From Corylus avellana (taxonomy: Eukaryota > Streptophyta > Magnoliopsida > Fagales > Betulaceae): a stretch of 64,000 bases of DNA. The stretch spans positions 2,834,583 to 2,898,582 of the forward strand of contig NC_081545.1 in assembly GCF_901000735.1 (NCBI RefSeq), in the 5' to 3' direction. Below are positions 23,353-41,600 of the stretch, one piece after another. The notes under the pieces are model-generated. The model was not told the origin of the DNA. It ran no database searches and saw nothing but the letters and a program-made list of their open reading frames with translations. The position numbers and the translations under genes were made by a program. Position 1 is the stretch's first letter, and each line of letters begins with the position of its first letter.

Positions 23353-24663
23353 AATTACTCCCTCTCATGCTACCAAAGCCTGTCTCTTGATCTGTCATCA
23401 CAACCATTTTTGCAGCAGAGAACTCCTACTTTGATTCTAATGAGTAATCAAGCTTCAAGACAATAAACCTTCCTTTTTTCCTCAATCTAACCCACTTCTT
23501 CTCCCAGAATCTAAAAGAAGTCCCCCATTGATGCCAGAACTCCTAGGTGGAGAAATAGAACTCCTAGCAACTGATACAACCAAATGATCCCTATCCTCTG
23601 ACCCAAACAGCCAATCGCCCCTGAAACTACAAAGAGACCTGGACCAAGACACACCCATAATCAACCATCCACAAATCACTTCTCTCATCACACCCACCAC
23701 CAACACTCAATCTCTCACAATTCTTTTCTCTCTTCTTCCTAAACATTCTCCCAATTCTCCATAATGCACTTTTTTTAATCTCAACGCAGCTGCTGCTGCT
23801 CCTAAGCGCCTAAAACAGAGCAACAAAAAACTCCAAATACAAGATTGGTAATGCAAAATCCAAGAAGAGGAAGAATAAAACAAATCTCATCGGTAATCAC
23901 AAACCCACCAAACATTCAATGAAAACCCCCCAATCTTTCCAGCAAAAAAAATAACTAATTTACACTCAAAACCCAAGAAAGAAATGCCACCACAAAACAT
24001 CTCCACTCACACAACAATTATCCAACCAAACAGCCCTTCAATTGCAACCCAAAACACCCCCCATAGAGAGAAAGAGAGAGAATTTAAAAAGTGTACAAAA
24101 CAAAAACCAAAATGCCAAAAAATAAGCGACCGGTCTCGAACCAAACCGCAAAATCTTCGATCACTCTGACACACACACACAGAGATTAGGGTTTAGAGAG
24201 AAGAAACCAAAATCAAACAAAAATGACCAAATCTGTAAAGACAAATTTGTATATCTAAATTTTTTTTTCTTTAGAGAATGAAATGCTCCATACGATTCAA
24301 CAAAGAAATAGAAAGAGAGAGAGATGAGAGTACCTAAGATGCCAACCGAGAGAGAGATGACTGCTTGTTGAACGTGAAGGAGAAGAAGAGAATCTACCAA
24401 GAGAGAGAGAGAGAGAGAGGAGCAGTGCAGTGCGTGCGTTTTGAGCGTGAAGGAGAAAAGAGTTAGGTTTACGGTGAGTGTGTTCGAAAGAGTTTGGGAA
24501 AAATGGTTTACGAAATTAAAAAGTGTAAACCATTTTCCTAAAAATGTAAAGACTTTTTGGTGAAACGGAAATCATTTTGAGTTTGACTTGTATTTTCACA
24601 CCAAACATCGTAAAATGCCGAAAACAATTTCTGTAAAATATTTTCTGCTCAAACATAAGAGGG

Positions 24664-25140
24664 AAAAAAAATAAAAAGAACCCATCTTCTCACAAAGCTC
24701 AATCTCCTGAAAATAGTGATTTCCCTTTGGGCGGTGTTTGTTAAACACCACCAAACACTACCACTCCACCAAATACTATTCATCTCATTTTTCCAAAAAA
24801 ATTAATATCAAAACATTCTCACTTTTTATATCACATTATTCATTTTTTATATCACATCATTTACTTTTTAATACTATTCAAATAAAAAAATTACTACAAA
24901 ACAAAATTTTTTCACTTTCCAATACCACTTTTTTACTTTTCTATACTAACGATTATTTTCTTTTTTAATTTTTTTTATTATGAACAGTGCCGTGAAAACT
25001 TGATGTTGTTTACCAAACAGTTTCACGATACCCACTTCATGATTCAACCAACCCATCAAAGTTATATAGAAATTACTGAAAAAGAAAAATGTTTTCACCA
25101 AGCCCAATTCTCCACAAACTGAAATATATTAATTTTCCTC
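24664..25140. repeat. Segmental duplication, copy B, interrupted by MITE
   Basis: Partner of 21898-22085. The matching words occur at 24680-24734 and again at 25022-25112. Between them lies about 285 bp starting GGGCGGTGTTTGTTAAACACC and ending TTTACCAAACAG, absent from copy A. This interval holds the AAATAAAAAAATTACTACAA / ACAAAATTTTTTCACTTT core also found at 50320 and 59950. Confidence 0.55.
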
Positions 25141-25411
25141 AATAAGATTAAAGTTTTCCATAAGCAATAATTGAAGATTCATCAATACACTGAGCTCAAC
25201 CCCCTAAAGCACTGAAATTTCTTCATTTTCAACGATATCCATTTCAAACTTTCAACTTAACCTGTTCTATAAGCGAATTTTAAACGCATCATAAATAGAG
25301 GAAAAAAAAAAAAACAAATGCAAGAAATGATGTATGAAACGGACTACACAAAACAACAACTAAATTCAAAAGAACATATAAACATAAAAAATGACACAAG
25401 CAAAATAAGGA

Positions 25412-25446
<35 letters not shown>

Positions 25447-26049
25447 CTGGACTCGACCCGCGACTGAGCTCGTAGCTTGCGATGATGGCGGCGAGCGCTT
25501 GTGGAGAAAGAAGAGTGGAAAGACTAAGCGTGTTTACCATTTGATGTTCTGGCCTATTTCGATTTAAGCCCACCACCGTCAAGCCCAAACCTATTTTTTG
25601 TTTTCTTAAATTGGAAAATATTTTAACCCAAATGTTATTTTTTAAAAAGAGTAGAATGGTATATATATACAATTGCTATATAAGAAAAATCATTGATTGC
25701 TATAAATTTATATGGAAAACCAACTCAAACTTTATTTTTTTTTCACATACTATGGCTCTGCTTGTTAATATGGTTTGAGAGTGTTTTTTGATACGAAGGT
25801 GATAATTATTTTTGTATTTTATGTTTGAATTTTTTGTTAATGTTTTTGTTTTGAGAGAAGAAAACAAAATAAAGAATTTTTTTTTTTTTTTTTTTTTCAT
25901 GATATGCGAGTCCTCATCAAAATCTTTTAAATCTTTTTTTTTTAAAAAAAAAAAAAATTTATAATGAAATTTATTTAATTTAGTTTATTAAACTGACTTT
26001 TACTCTAAGGAATCCTATTAAAATACATGCGAAAAATCACATACTCTTA

Positions 26050-26300
26050 CGGTCTTACATGAGAGGTCAGTTTAGAGAAGGTATGAAATTGTGTTTGAAA
26101 AATAAAGCTTTTAAGTCAAAAATTATTATTATTTTTTTGCAAAAACTTTATTTTTAAGTTTTTACCAAAAGTGCGTTTTGATCATTTTTTGACTTAATTT
26201 ATTGACCCTTAAAAGCACTTTTATTTTATTTTTTTCAAACGGACTTTTTGAGTGTTAATCGCATTTTTAAGCCCATCAAACACACACCCAAACAGGCCCT
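26050..26300. repeat. Dispersed repeat related to 49630-49862
   Basis: Shares with 49630-49862 the ordered words TTGTGTTWGAAAAATA, TTTTAAGTCAAAAA, ACTTTATTTTTAAG, TTTTGACTTAA/TTTTTGGC, CCTTAAAAGCA, CTTTTTGAGTGTTAA and GGCCC near the end. It is a non-coding, probably hAT- or MITE-type element. Positioned upstream of the PFP beta gene. Confidence 0.55.
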
Positions 26301-27185
26301 TAATAAATTTTCCTAATTTAAAAAAAAAAAAAACTACATTGCCTGATGTGTCCATATATCTTCCTCTTAAACACTTTCACCTACCCAAGTAGGTTAGATG
26401 AGCAATCGCAAATAAATAACCTACCCAAGTAGGTTATTTTTATGTATTCGTTTTAAATGTCTCCCTTTAAAAAAATAAAAATACATAAATAAAAAGATAA
26501 GGGTAGGGTTTAGTAAGGTTTAGAGATGATAAGTATTATGGTGTGGGAAAGTATTTTCTATTCCGGGTGGATTTGGCTATGTGATTTCGCAAGATAAAAG
26601 TACGTTTTTAAACAAAATTGTAAAAATTATCTTGATTTGCTGTGCATTTTTTTAAAAAAAATAAAAAATAAAAAATAAAAAATTGAAAATGTCAAAAATA
26701 AAAAATAAAAATAAAAATTACATTTGCAAATTGTAGGTAAGAAAATGTGTTAAGGATACAATTTTAAAGACCGAACCTTAATTTTACCAAACGCTTAATT
26801 GCATTTAAAAAAAATTATATTTTCATCAACTACGTTTTAAAATTACTATTTTAATTGAAATTATTAAACCAAACAAACACTCAAGCTTGATACAAGTAGG
26901 TGTTAAAATAATAAGATATTGAAATAAAAAAGAAATTTGAATGACATGATATATTACACGTACATAATATTGCATGGTTTATTTATAGGAAATGTGAAGT
27001 AATAATTAGTTAAAAAAGGTAATAAAATCATAAAGAATATTTGATTAGGTAGGCTCCTTTTCAAACGACACACCGTTTTCTCTTTTATCTCCCTCCCTCA
27101 CCAACCTCAGCCGTTTCTTCAGTACATGCACCAACCAACACAGCAATCTCACAGCTTGGCGGACACCACAACAATGCCATAAAAC

Positions 27186-27218
<33 letters not shown>

Positions 27219-27282
27219 TCACAGAGACACACACACAGAGACAGACACGCACGCGCATTATTTCTCAAAGTTCACGTGGATA
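27186..27282 (+). promoter_or_regulatory. 5' leader of PFP beta: CT tract and G-box
   Basis: A CT microsatellite at 27186-27211, then CA/GA-rich DNA, then CACGTG (a G-box core) at about 27273-27278, 5 bp before the start codon. The G-box in this position is seen directly; any regulatory role is inferred. Confidence 0.45.
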
Positions 27283-33917
<6,635 letters not shown>

Positions 33918-35267
33918 GAGCATACATGGATGGGTTCTGGTTATAAATTCGATTATTTATATTCAATAACAAGAAATTTGAGCAGCAGATGTAATTTGGC
34001 AAGGCTATCTCAACCAGGAAACTTAGGATCCATGTTGCTGACCCAACCTTTCTTTTCTTCTATGGTTTCTTAGTATTTTGTGACCAACTTTTAATTTTGA
34101 TTCTACCTGGTTAATTAACTAAACATCAACACTTCAACTAAGGATTCTGGTTCATTTCTGTATTAGTGCCATAGGTACAAATCTACTTTACAAAGCGTTG
34201 CATGTTAAAATATTAATTAAATTAAGAGAAAAAAGTTGAAGAGTAGAGGGAGAGTATTGAGACAGTAGCTTTTAAAATCAGTACTAAATTTGTGATTAAA
34301 CACTATTAGGTTTTGATCCAATGATAATTTTAAAAGTAATGTCAAGGAATATGGAAATGAAAATATACGTAGCAGTTTTCTTTTATTAATTTAAGAATTA
34401 GAATGTATTAGATATCACCACTTTAAAAAGTCATTATTTCACAAATCCAATCACAATTGGGTTAATAGTGCCTATTAGAGGTGTACTACAGCTTTTATTA
34501 TAAGTATCAACACGACATTTATCATATCAGTCATTAAAATGTAAACTTATGTATGACAGATCACGTCACACTTATCACATTTACAAAATGATGTAGCAGT
34601 TCACGTGACATTTATCATATTAAGCACTAGAATATAAACCGTCACATGGCATAATAAATTGTGGGCCGAAAGTTTTTGTAAAGGGGAGTTATTGTAAAAG
34701 TTGAAATACCAAAGCATTTTTCCATTTGGTTAATTATAAAAGAGAGATGATAGGTACCCAACTCATTTGCCTAACTGAAGTCCAAACTTTTGCCTTATTT
34801 TTTATTTAAAAAAAAAACTAAATAGCAAATGAAAAAAAATGTGTGAAGAAATAATATCTATTTTTGGTCAATCTTTTATTTGTTATTCAAAAAAAAAATA
34901 CAAAATGATATTTTTCATTATAAAATATCATTTTAAAAAAATCAAATAAAAGAAGGATCAAAAATAGATATTATTGCTTTAGACATTTTTCATTATAAAA
35001 AATAAAAAAATAAAAAAATAAAAAAAAAGGTAAAAGTTAGACTTAAATTGGGCAAATAATTTGGGACTCTATCATTTTTTATTATAGGACAATGGTTTGA
35101 GAAGTGATTCCCTGTTACGCGTGTAGGAAACACTTGGGTTAGCGGGTCAATCTTGGGCTTTGATAAATGGGTCGTGTTGGCTTTCCGGCCCATATCCCAA
35201 CAAAAACCATGGACTCAAACTTAAAAAGCCTTCGCTAGAAAGAGAACAAAGAGAAAAACAGTCACCA
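33918..35267. other. Intergenic region between PFP beta and RRM genes
   Basis: AT-rich, with no protein-like ORF. It holds degenerate internal repeats near 34525-34665 (CACGTCACACTTATCA and CACGTGACATTTATCA type words, each followed by a TTA..AATRTAAAC word). An inverted, AAAATAGATATTATT-containing pair is at about 34845-34980, consistent with a decayed foldback element. Confidence 0.6.
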
Positions 35268-36907
35268 ATGAAAAACAGTACGGTGTTCCTTGCTAGAAGA
35301 ATACTAACAAATGTCAACAGCCCAGCTTCAAGGCTGCGATCCTACTGCTCACCACCCTCATCCTCCTCTCCTCCCCGCAACAATAAGCTCTTTGTTGGAG
35401 GTTGATCTCTCTATCTCGCTCTCTCTTGTTCTCCCCATGTACATAAACACGCACGAGCACATGTTCTTGTGCTTTTTGGTAGCTTATATGATGAATATGG
35501 CTTCTGGGTGTTGCAGGCTTGTCATGGTCGGTGGACGAGAGGTCTCTGAAAGACGCTTTCTCTTCCTTTGGGGAGGTCACTGAAGGTAATATGTTAAAAG
35601 CATTGTCAAGTGACTTGGAACTCCATTTTCTCATAATTGTTCGTATTTTGTTTGATGAAAGGCCTGAATGATCTCCAATTGTTATCAGTTTTATGGGAAA
35701 GATTCAGTTTTTCATTATTTGCTGATGAAAATTTTGTTCTCAACTTTTAAGACGTAACAATCAAGTACATTATGTGCTTTATACGATAGATACTCCAGTC
35801 AAGATCTATCTATGATGACCCAATGTGTACATGTATATGTGATACTGTCATTGTATATGCTCATGATATCAGAAGTCTTTCCTTTAAATGAACTAGACAA
35901 GTGTGTTTAGTTCTTCCATTCAATCTATTACAGTTGCCTTTAGATTTTCTATTCAAGTATGTCGGATTTTTAATTATACGTCTATTAGAGTTCCTAAATT
36001 ATGCAACTGTTTTGAGTTTTTTAGTGAATATATTGTACGATAAAGACAGCGGTAGGTCTAGAGGCTTTGGATTTGTTAATTTTTCAAAAGAAGATGATGC
36101 CAGAAGTGCAAAAGATGCCATGGATGGAAAGGTGAGTTGTTGCTTATAATCATCATAGACTTCAAGTGCAAACTTCCAAAGTGTCCTATTTGTGATAATT
36201 AACAGCTGCTGCTGATTTGGGTGGTTTTGGTTGTAGGCATTGTTAGGTCGACCACTGAGGATTAGCTTTGCTCTTGAAAAGGTTCGTGGTGGACCTCTGG
36301 TAGTCCCTCGCCTTTCAAACATTGGAGATGTCACCAATCGCAATACTAAACTTCCTGGTAATATTTTAAGGTCTCTTGTGGTGAAGGTGACAAAATATCA
36401 GCTGTGAGAGCGATGATTTGTATATGGTGGTTGTGATGCTCTGTTTCTCTCTGCTCAATTAGCCATGGTTTATCGCCATAGCAGCACCATGCACGCATTA
36501 AATGTAACTGTTTTAAGTGCAATTTTAACCACGTGTATATAAGTTTTAGAACACTTTCTCATTGCAAGCTGATTTTCAAGATTGAGTTTTACTCAAAGTT
36601 TGTATTAGGCTATCACTTGATTTTCGACCTCATGCTGCTTTTGTTACTTATTTGAACACATCACTCATATCAGCAGATACACACGCATACTCACACACAC
36701 TTCAGAGACCATCTTCGAGCTTGTATATTCAATGATTTCTGTTTTTTTTTTTTTTTTTCGTTTGTTTGTATGTATGTGCATATGCTCAAGTTTAAATATG
36801 CTCTTGATTCTTTCTTGTGCTGTTTTCTGTATTCCCCTTGATCTGAATTTTGAGAGTGGTTTACAGGTGAAAGGTATGCAAGGGGACTAATCTTAACCTG
36901 GACTTGA
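35268..36907 (+). CDS. Small organelle-targeted RRM RNA-binding protein
   Basis: Single RNA recognition motif protein with a basic, Ser/Arg-rich N-terminus (FLARRILTNVNSPASRLRSY) that looks like a mitochondrial or dual organelle presequence. Five exons: 35268-35400, 35517-35585, 36025-36131, 36237-36357 and 36867-36907, total 471 nt (156 aa), in frame. RNP2 is KLFVGGL (residues 40-46), split by intron 1 after GG; RNP1 is RGFGFVNF (80-87). The RRM ends near residue 117 (LRISFALEKV). The tail is short and not glycine-rich, so it is not a classical GRP7-type protein; it is closer to the mitochondrial RBP/ORRM-like group used in organelle RNA processing. If intron 4 is retained, translation ends instead at a TGA around 36405, giving an alternative tail. 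Confidence 0.85.
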
Positions 36908-37259
36908 AGTTGGTCAAAATCCAAGTATCACTGGGCCTGGGTTCATTCGAACAGAGGATAGATAAACTGGATGGTGTACTTTCAGCCTTCTAGGTTCTAA
37001 GCCCTCGAGATCCCAAGATGTATGTCGAACTATCTCCTTGTTTCATGTTCTTTCATCTTGGAGACCTATGAAATTATTGATTTCTAGAGTAGAGAAAATT
37101 TTGCTTTTCTTCTGAGAGGCAGTGATACTGAGGGCAAGACTATTTTAGTGGCTTTAAAATGTATTTTTTAATCGTTTGGAAAATGCTTTATCCCATATAT
37201 GAATCTATAACAATTTTAAAAGCGTTGTTGAAAGGCAAAAAGATATAGGTATTGGGTAA

Positions 37260-37480
37260 AGTTTTTCTTCAAATTGAGTTAAAGGAAATTCTTCCAAATT
37301 AAACTGACATATATTTTTAGAGTATGTGATTTTTACATGCCTTTTTAATAAAATCAACTGAGAATGTGACATCTGTCACTAGAACACGTTATTCTTTAAT
37401 ATTAGATTCGAGTTTAATTGACTTAATTGAAGGAATTTATTCTAAACCAATCAAGAAGAAAACTTTTTTCAATGATATTC
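37260..37480. mobile_element. Diverged MITE related to the GH9 intron element
   Basis: Imperfect inverted repeats GTTTTTCTTCAAATTGAGTT / reversed AAGAAGAAAACTT and AAGGAAATTCTTCCAA / TTGAAGGAATTTATTC, with the family spacing seen at 8884-9124. Ends eroded. Confidence 0.5.
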
Positions 37481-37772
37481 TTAAAAGTGTTGCGACAAGT
37501 TATGCTTTGAATCTTTGATAGTCTTTCTCACACATACCATGTTCTCATGGTTTGAGGATGAGACTTAAACTATTATATCAAGTGGTAGTGTCAATTATTT
37601 CTTAAATTTTTTTTAACAATAGCTGATTAGCATTGTCACATCAGTAAAATAAAATAGTGGTGGAATAAAAATGTAATTTTTAACGTTACTCTAATGAAGG
37701 CTTATGAGGAGTGGTTGGACACACCAAAAAAAAAAAGAGTTTATGATGAGTTATTTAAATGGTTTTAGTTGG

Positions 37773-37877
37773 TGTTTTCGAGGGATAACTCAATTGGCTG
37801 GGGACAACGCCTCATGAAGCGAAAGTTAATAGTTCAAATCCTTCTCCCTATCCCTTTGGGTGGACATGTAAAAAAAG
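37773..37877 (+). mobile_element. tRNA-derived SINE, family A copy 2
   Basis: Box A-like ATAACTCAATTGG, conserved ACGCCTCATGAAGCG, box B-like AGTTCAAATCC, GTGGACATGT and an A-tail. Perfect 15-bp target-site duplication AATGGTTTTAGTTGG at 37758-37772 and 37878-37892. The perfect TSD implies a recent insertion. Confidence 0.9.
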
Positions 37878-38197
37878 AATGGTTTTAGTTGGCAAAAAAA
37901 AAGTCAATTTAAGTTTGACCACTAGATTACGTTGGTGAGTTTAAAGCTAATAGAAACCGATTTTTCACGTAATATTGACCATAAAATCCTGGTATAATTT
38001 TCTATCTAATAATTTAAGGTATATATTAATCTTAACATTCATGAAACTAAATAATAACTCATAAAAACTCAACACAAAGAGAACTATCCAAATAAATTAA
38101 AACAAAGTTAAGATATTTCAAAATACAAAATTTTCCTTGGAACTAAATTGGGAAAATTTTCACCAACCCAATTTGTAAAATTGACATCTATCTATCT

Positions 38198-38231
<34 letters not shown>

Positions 38232-38687
38232 GTGTGTGTAATAAATTGACATCTATCCCTCTATGAAATTTTTTTTTTTTGATAAAACTCGTGATTCTGA
38301 CAAATGAAGACATATATATAATATTTTATTTTTATTGTAGGTGACACGTGTCACAATATTATTGGTATTGACTTGGTATTTGGTGTTTTTTGTAAAACAA
38401 AAAAATTGAACAAAAGTTGGTGCATTGACTTACTTGTGTTCTTTGCTTGTCACAAGTAACTTCTAACCAATTTTTATACTCTAAATCACATTGACTGATT
38501 TGATATTTATTCAAATTTTTAAATGTAAACAATACGGCACCGTTCTCACCCAGAAACGACACCGTCGCGAGAAAGTGTAGTCTATATAACGGATCCATCA
38601 GCAGCCAAGAGGTACGAACTCGGGCGCTTCTCAAACTCCAAGCAATTCGACCAGAAGTTCAGAAATCAAACGTCACTCTCTCAAACA

Positions 38688-41600
38688 ATGGAAAGCGAAG
38701 GCCGAGAACCCAATCCCAACGACGACAGCCACCCCAACAAGGACGATGACGGCGGCAGAGAAGCCATAATCACGTCCTTCCGCGAGATCACCTCCGCGAC
38801 CAGAGAGGAAGCCATCTTCTTCTTAGAGATCCACAAATTCGACCTCGACGCCGCCGTTTCGACCATCCTCGACGACGTCGTCACCACCACCAACAACAAC
38901 AAAGATAACGATAACAATGAAAATGCTAACGATGATACTGACGCCGTCGTCACGCAGTCGCTGCCGTCGGATCCGGAGTCGCCGGAGTACTGTCCCACGC
39001 CGTCTAGGTCCCGGTCTCCGTCGCCGTCACGGGCTGCGTACGAGCTCCGGTCGCGGCGGGAAAAGAAGGAGGAGAAGAAGAAGAAGAGGAAGAACGACGG
39101 ACCGTCGCACGGAAGACGTAGTACACGTGGCAACGTTCGTACGCTCTCGGATCTGAAACGGCCAGCTCGGGACGAGTCCGATAGCGACGACTCCGATGAG
39201 CCTCAGGAGTACTACACCGGTGGCGAGAAGAGGTATCTCTTTTTTATTCGATATTTATTTATTTTTGGGTTTCTGTGTTTGGCTGCCTAGAAAACCTAGG
39301 AGACTTTCAAAGAACAAATATTTTTGTTCTGTGATTGAAAATGCAACACCAGTAGCATTAAGGTTGAGTAGATTCAAAATTGGCTAGGATGTTGACAAAA
39401 TAGACGCCATTGTGATGGAATGGATTTGAATGGCGTGAAGATTTTGTGTGTATACGATTGGTTGTGTTTGTGTTTTTAGTTGTTGTCGTTTACTTTCATA
39501 GGTCTCTGTGATATGATAGTGTATGGAAATGGCAGTTTGTTATTATGTGGTCGATCAGTATCTAATCTCTAACTCCCACTATGATTATGGCATCAAAAGA
39601 AATCATATTTTGTATAATAGATTGTTGAGTAAAAAGCAGTACGAAACCAACATGGAACTGGCATTTTGGTTTAGCTTATCAAGGGAAGTATCTTTTGCAT
39701 ATAATGGGTGGAATGAATGCGTTGAGGAATCTAGTTTAGAATTGGTGATGGGTAGGCCCTGATTTAATTGTTTGGCGTGCAATTTCGTAATGTTTTGTTC
39801 ACCCATAGAGAAAATAAAAGAAGAGAGATTTTTTTTTTTAATGTTCTTTTCCAATGTTTTGGTGTGTTCGGAGTGTGAAAAATATGTTTTTTTTTTTTTC
39901 TTGGTCCATAGAGTTTTATCTCCCAAATTGGTGAAATTTATAGAGAAAGTTGGGTAAAACAACTGAAGTAACCATGAACCTGAAGAATAAATGAGCGGCT
40001 CTGAGTTGGAAGTGCATAAGCATCTACTGAAGTATGAACTGAAGGTTGTAAGAACCTTTGTCAAGCTATGAGAAGGGAACCTTTATGATGAAGTTAATAC
40101 CCAATTTTTTTAAGCCAAAAAGAGCAAAAGCTTCCTATGGCAATCCAGTTCTACATTTTTGTTGCCGGTACATGTTGTAAATAATCACTGCCATCTTGTA
40201 TCAGACAATGAAGTTTTTCCTCACTACTCTCTTTTGGGAAAACGAGGTTCTTTGGCAGGGTTCTGTAGCAATTCTGTAGCCACAAGACCATAATGGCAAA
40301 GTAAGCCTCAGCTGGGTCCATTTGAAGGTCGCTCAATGCCATTTATAAATTGCTTGGCTTAGTTTATTATATGCACACTTGAGTATAGTATTGTTGTCAC
40401 CGAGTTGGGTGATATCCTCTATTTTCTGTGGCCAGAAATATTTATATGAAATTTGTTGGTTGCATTTTAAAACATTTTTGTAACATGATCTTTATCTTTG
40501 TCAATGAATATAAGTGTTGTTACATGCTGTATACAAGCTATTGCTAATATTAATTGGTTCTTCTTTTGGTTGCAGTGGAATGCTTGTCCAAGATCCCACC
40601 AGAGGCAATGATGTGGATGCAATCTTCCGTCGAGCCAAACAGGTGGCTATAGAACCTCCTGATTACCTTCAACCATCTTCAAGCTCTAAAAGTTTTACTG
40701 GAACAGCTAGATTACTCTCTGGAGAGACGGTGTCATCTGCACCTGAGCCCCCTGAAGTTGTCACCCACACCATCACTTTCTGGAGAAATGGGTTCTCCGT
40801 GAATGATGGTCCTTTGCGGAGGTTAGATGATCCTGAAAATGCATCCTTCTTGGAGGTAATATTTTATTGTAAGTTTCATTAAGGTGGTGCTGATGGTTAT
40901 CTATCTTAATATTTTGTGCTGCAGTTTTCTGTTTGTGCTATTATGGTTTATGAGAATTAGATATTCTATTTGCCCTTGTTTAGAGGGTGTATAGTTGCCA
41001 TGCGATGCCAAAGCCCAGAAACTTGATTTATTTATCAAAAGAAAAGCCAAAAAACTTCGGTGGCATCAAGATGATTTTACTAGTCCAAATTTACGTATAG
41101 AAGCAACTTATTACTAAGGTTTAACACTGCTGTATGTTTTGCTGATCCAGTTTTTCCTAGGCATTTTCTTTCCACGCTTCCTGCCCTGATGTCTTTTCTA
41201 TTAAGAGATTGTATTTATTCCTGACAAAATTTAAGATGTCTTTTTTGTTACCAATGAGTTTTAGCTCAAGCGGTACTTCCTCCCCCCTTTAAGAAGGTGG
41301 AGGGTGAGGTTGTGGGTTCAAGTCCCACCGGGTGCACGTAGAACTTACCAATAAAAAAAAGTGTTTGTTGTTATTGATCTTCTGGTTGTAATCATCTTTT
41401 TAAGTTACATAAGTGGTTTGACTTCTTCCTCCTATGGTTGGAGTTAGGGGTATTAAGTGAGCGAAGCTCTCGCAAGCAAGCTCGAGCTCGGCTCGTACTC
41501 GACTCGATTATTAAATGAGGCGTTTTGTGAACACAAATACTGGCTCGAATAGTAAACGAAGCAAGTTCGGCTCGACTCAGTTAAGCTCGCGAGTAGCTCG

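Larger units (their letters stand above)
22131..24655 (-). mobile_element. PIF/Harbinger-like element with captured PPR fragment
   Basis: The left end begins GGCTCCGTTTATTTCAGCGT with AAAATATTTTCAGG behind it. The right end read in reverse shows TGTTTGAGCAG, AAAATATTTTACAG and further matches over about 65 bp. Both ends are flanked by TAA (22128-22130, 24656-24658), the 3-bp target type of PIF/Harbinger. Read on minus it contains a PPR fragment (23290-22905), then an N-terminal nuclease-like fragment (22765-22535) and a Myb/SANT-like fragment (22527-22360). It has neither a complete transposase nor a complete Myb protein, so it would be non-autonomous. The right terminus is eroded (GGCTCC not visible), so the boundaries are approximate. 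Confidence 0.6.
20784..25560 (-). other. Probable 5' leader exon (25447-25560) and 4.7-kb leader intron of uL30m gene
   Basis: A GC-richer stretch on the minus strand, about 25560 to 25447, ends in CCAG with a GT donor followed by a CT microsatellite (GA on plus, 25415-25443). It is the best candidate for the non-coding first exon that joins the acceptor at 20784-20785. The intervening intron would be 20784-25446, unusually long for a 108-aa protein, and is filled with a LINE tail, a duplicated segment, a PIF/Harbinger-like element and a MITE. It carries a short upstream ORF starting ATGGTAAAC. Alternative leader exons near 24330-24480 are possible. Confidence 0.35.

Noticed and set aside
23482..23706. 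74-codon minus-strand ORF upstream of the PPR fragment
   Set aside because: No recognised domain, no clear continuity with the PPR frame; may be more captured DNA but cannot be supported as a gene.
25289..25672. 127-codon minus-strand ORF with Leu/Ser run
   Set aside because: The long SLSLSLSL part is translated CT microsatellite; the rest fits better as a non-coding leader exon of uL30m.
38681..39133. 150-codon antisense ORF over PUX5 exon 1
   Set aside because: It is the mirror of GC-rich Ser/Arg/Lys coding sequence; the plus strand has the UBA domain and splices in frame with SEP-UBX exons.
39603..40064. 153-codon minus-strand ORF in PUX5 intron 1
   Set aside because: Low-complexity with poly-Lys from a T-run, no domain, lies wholly inside an intron of the sense gene.
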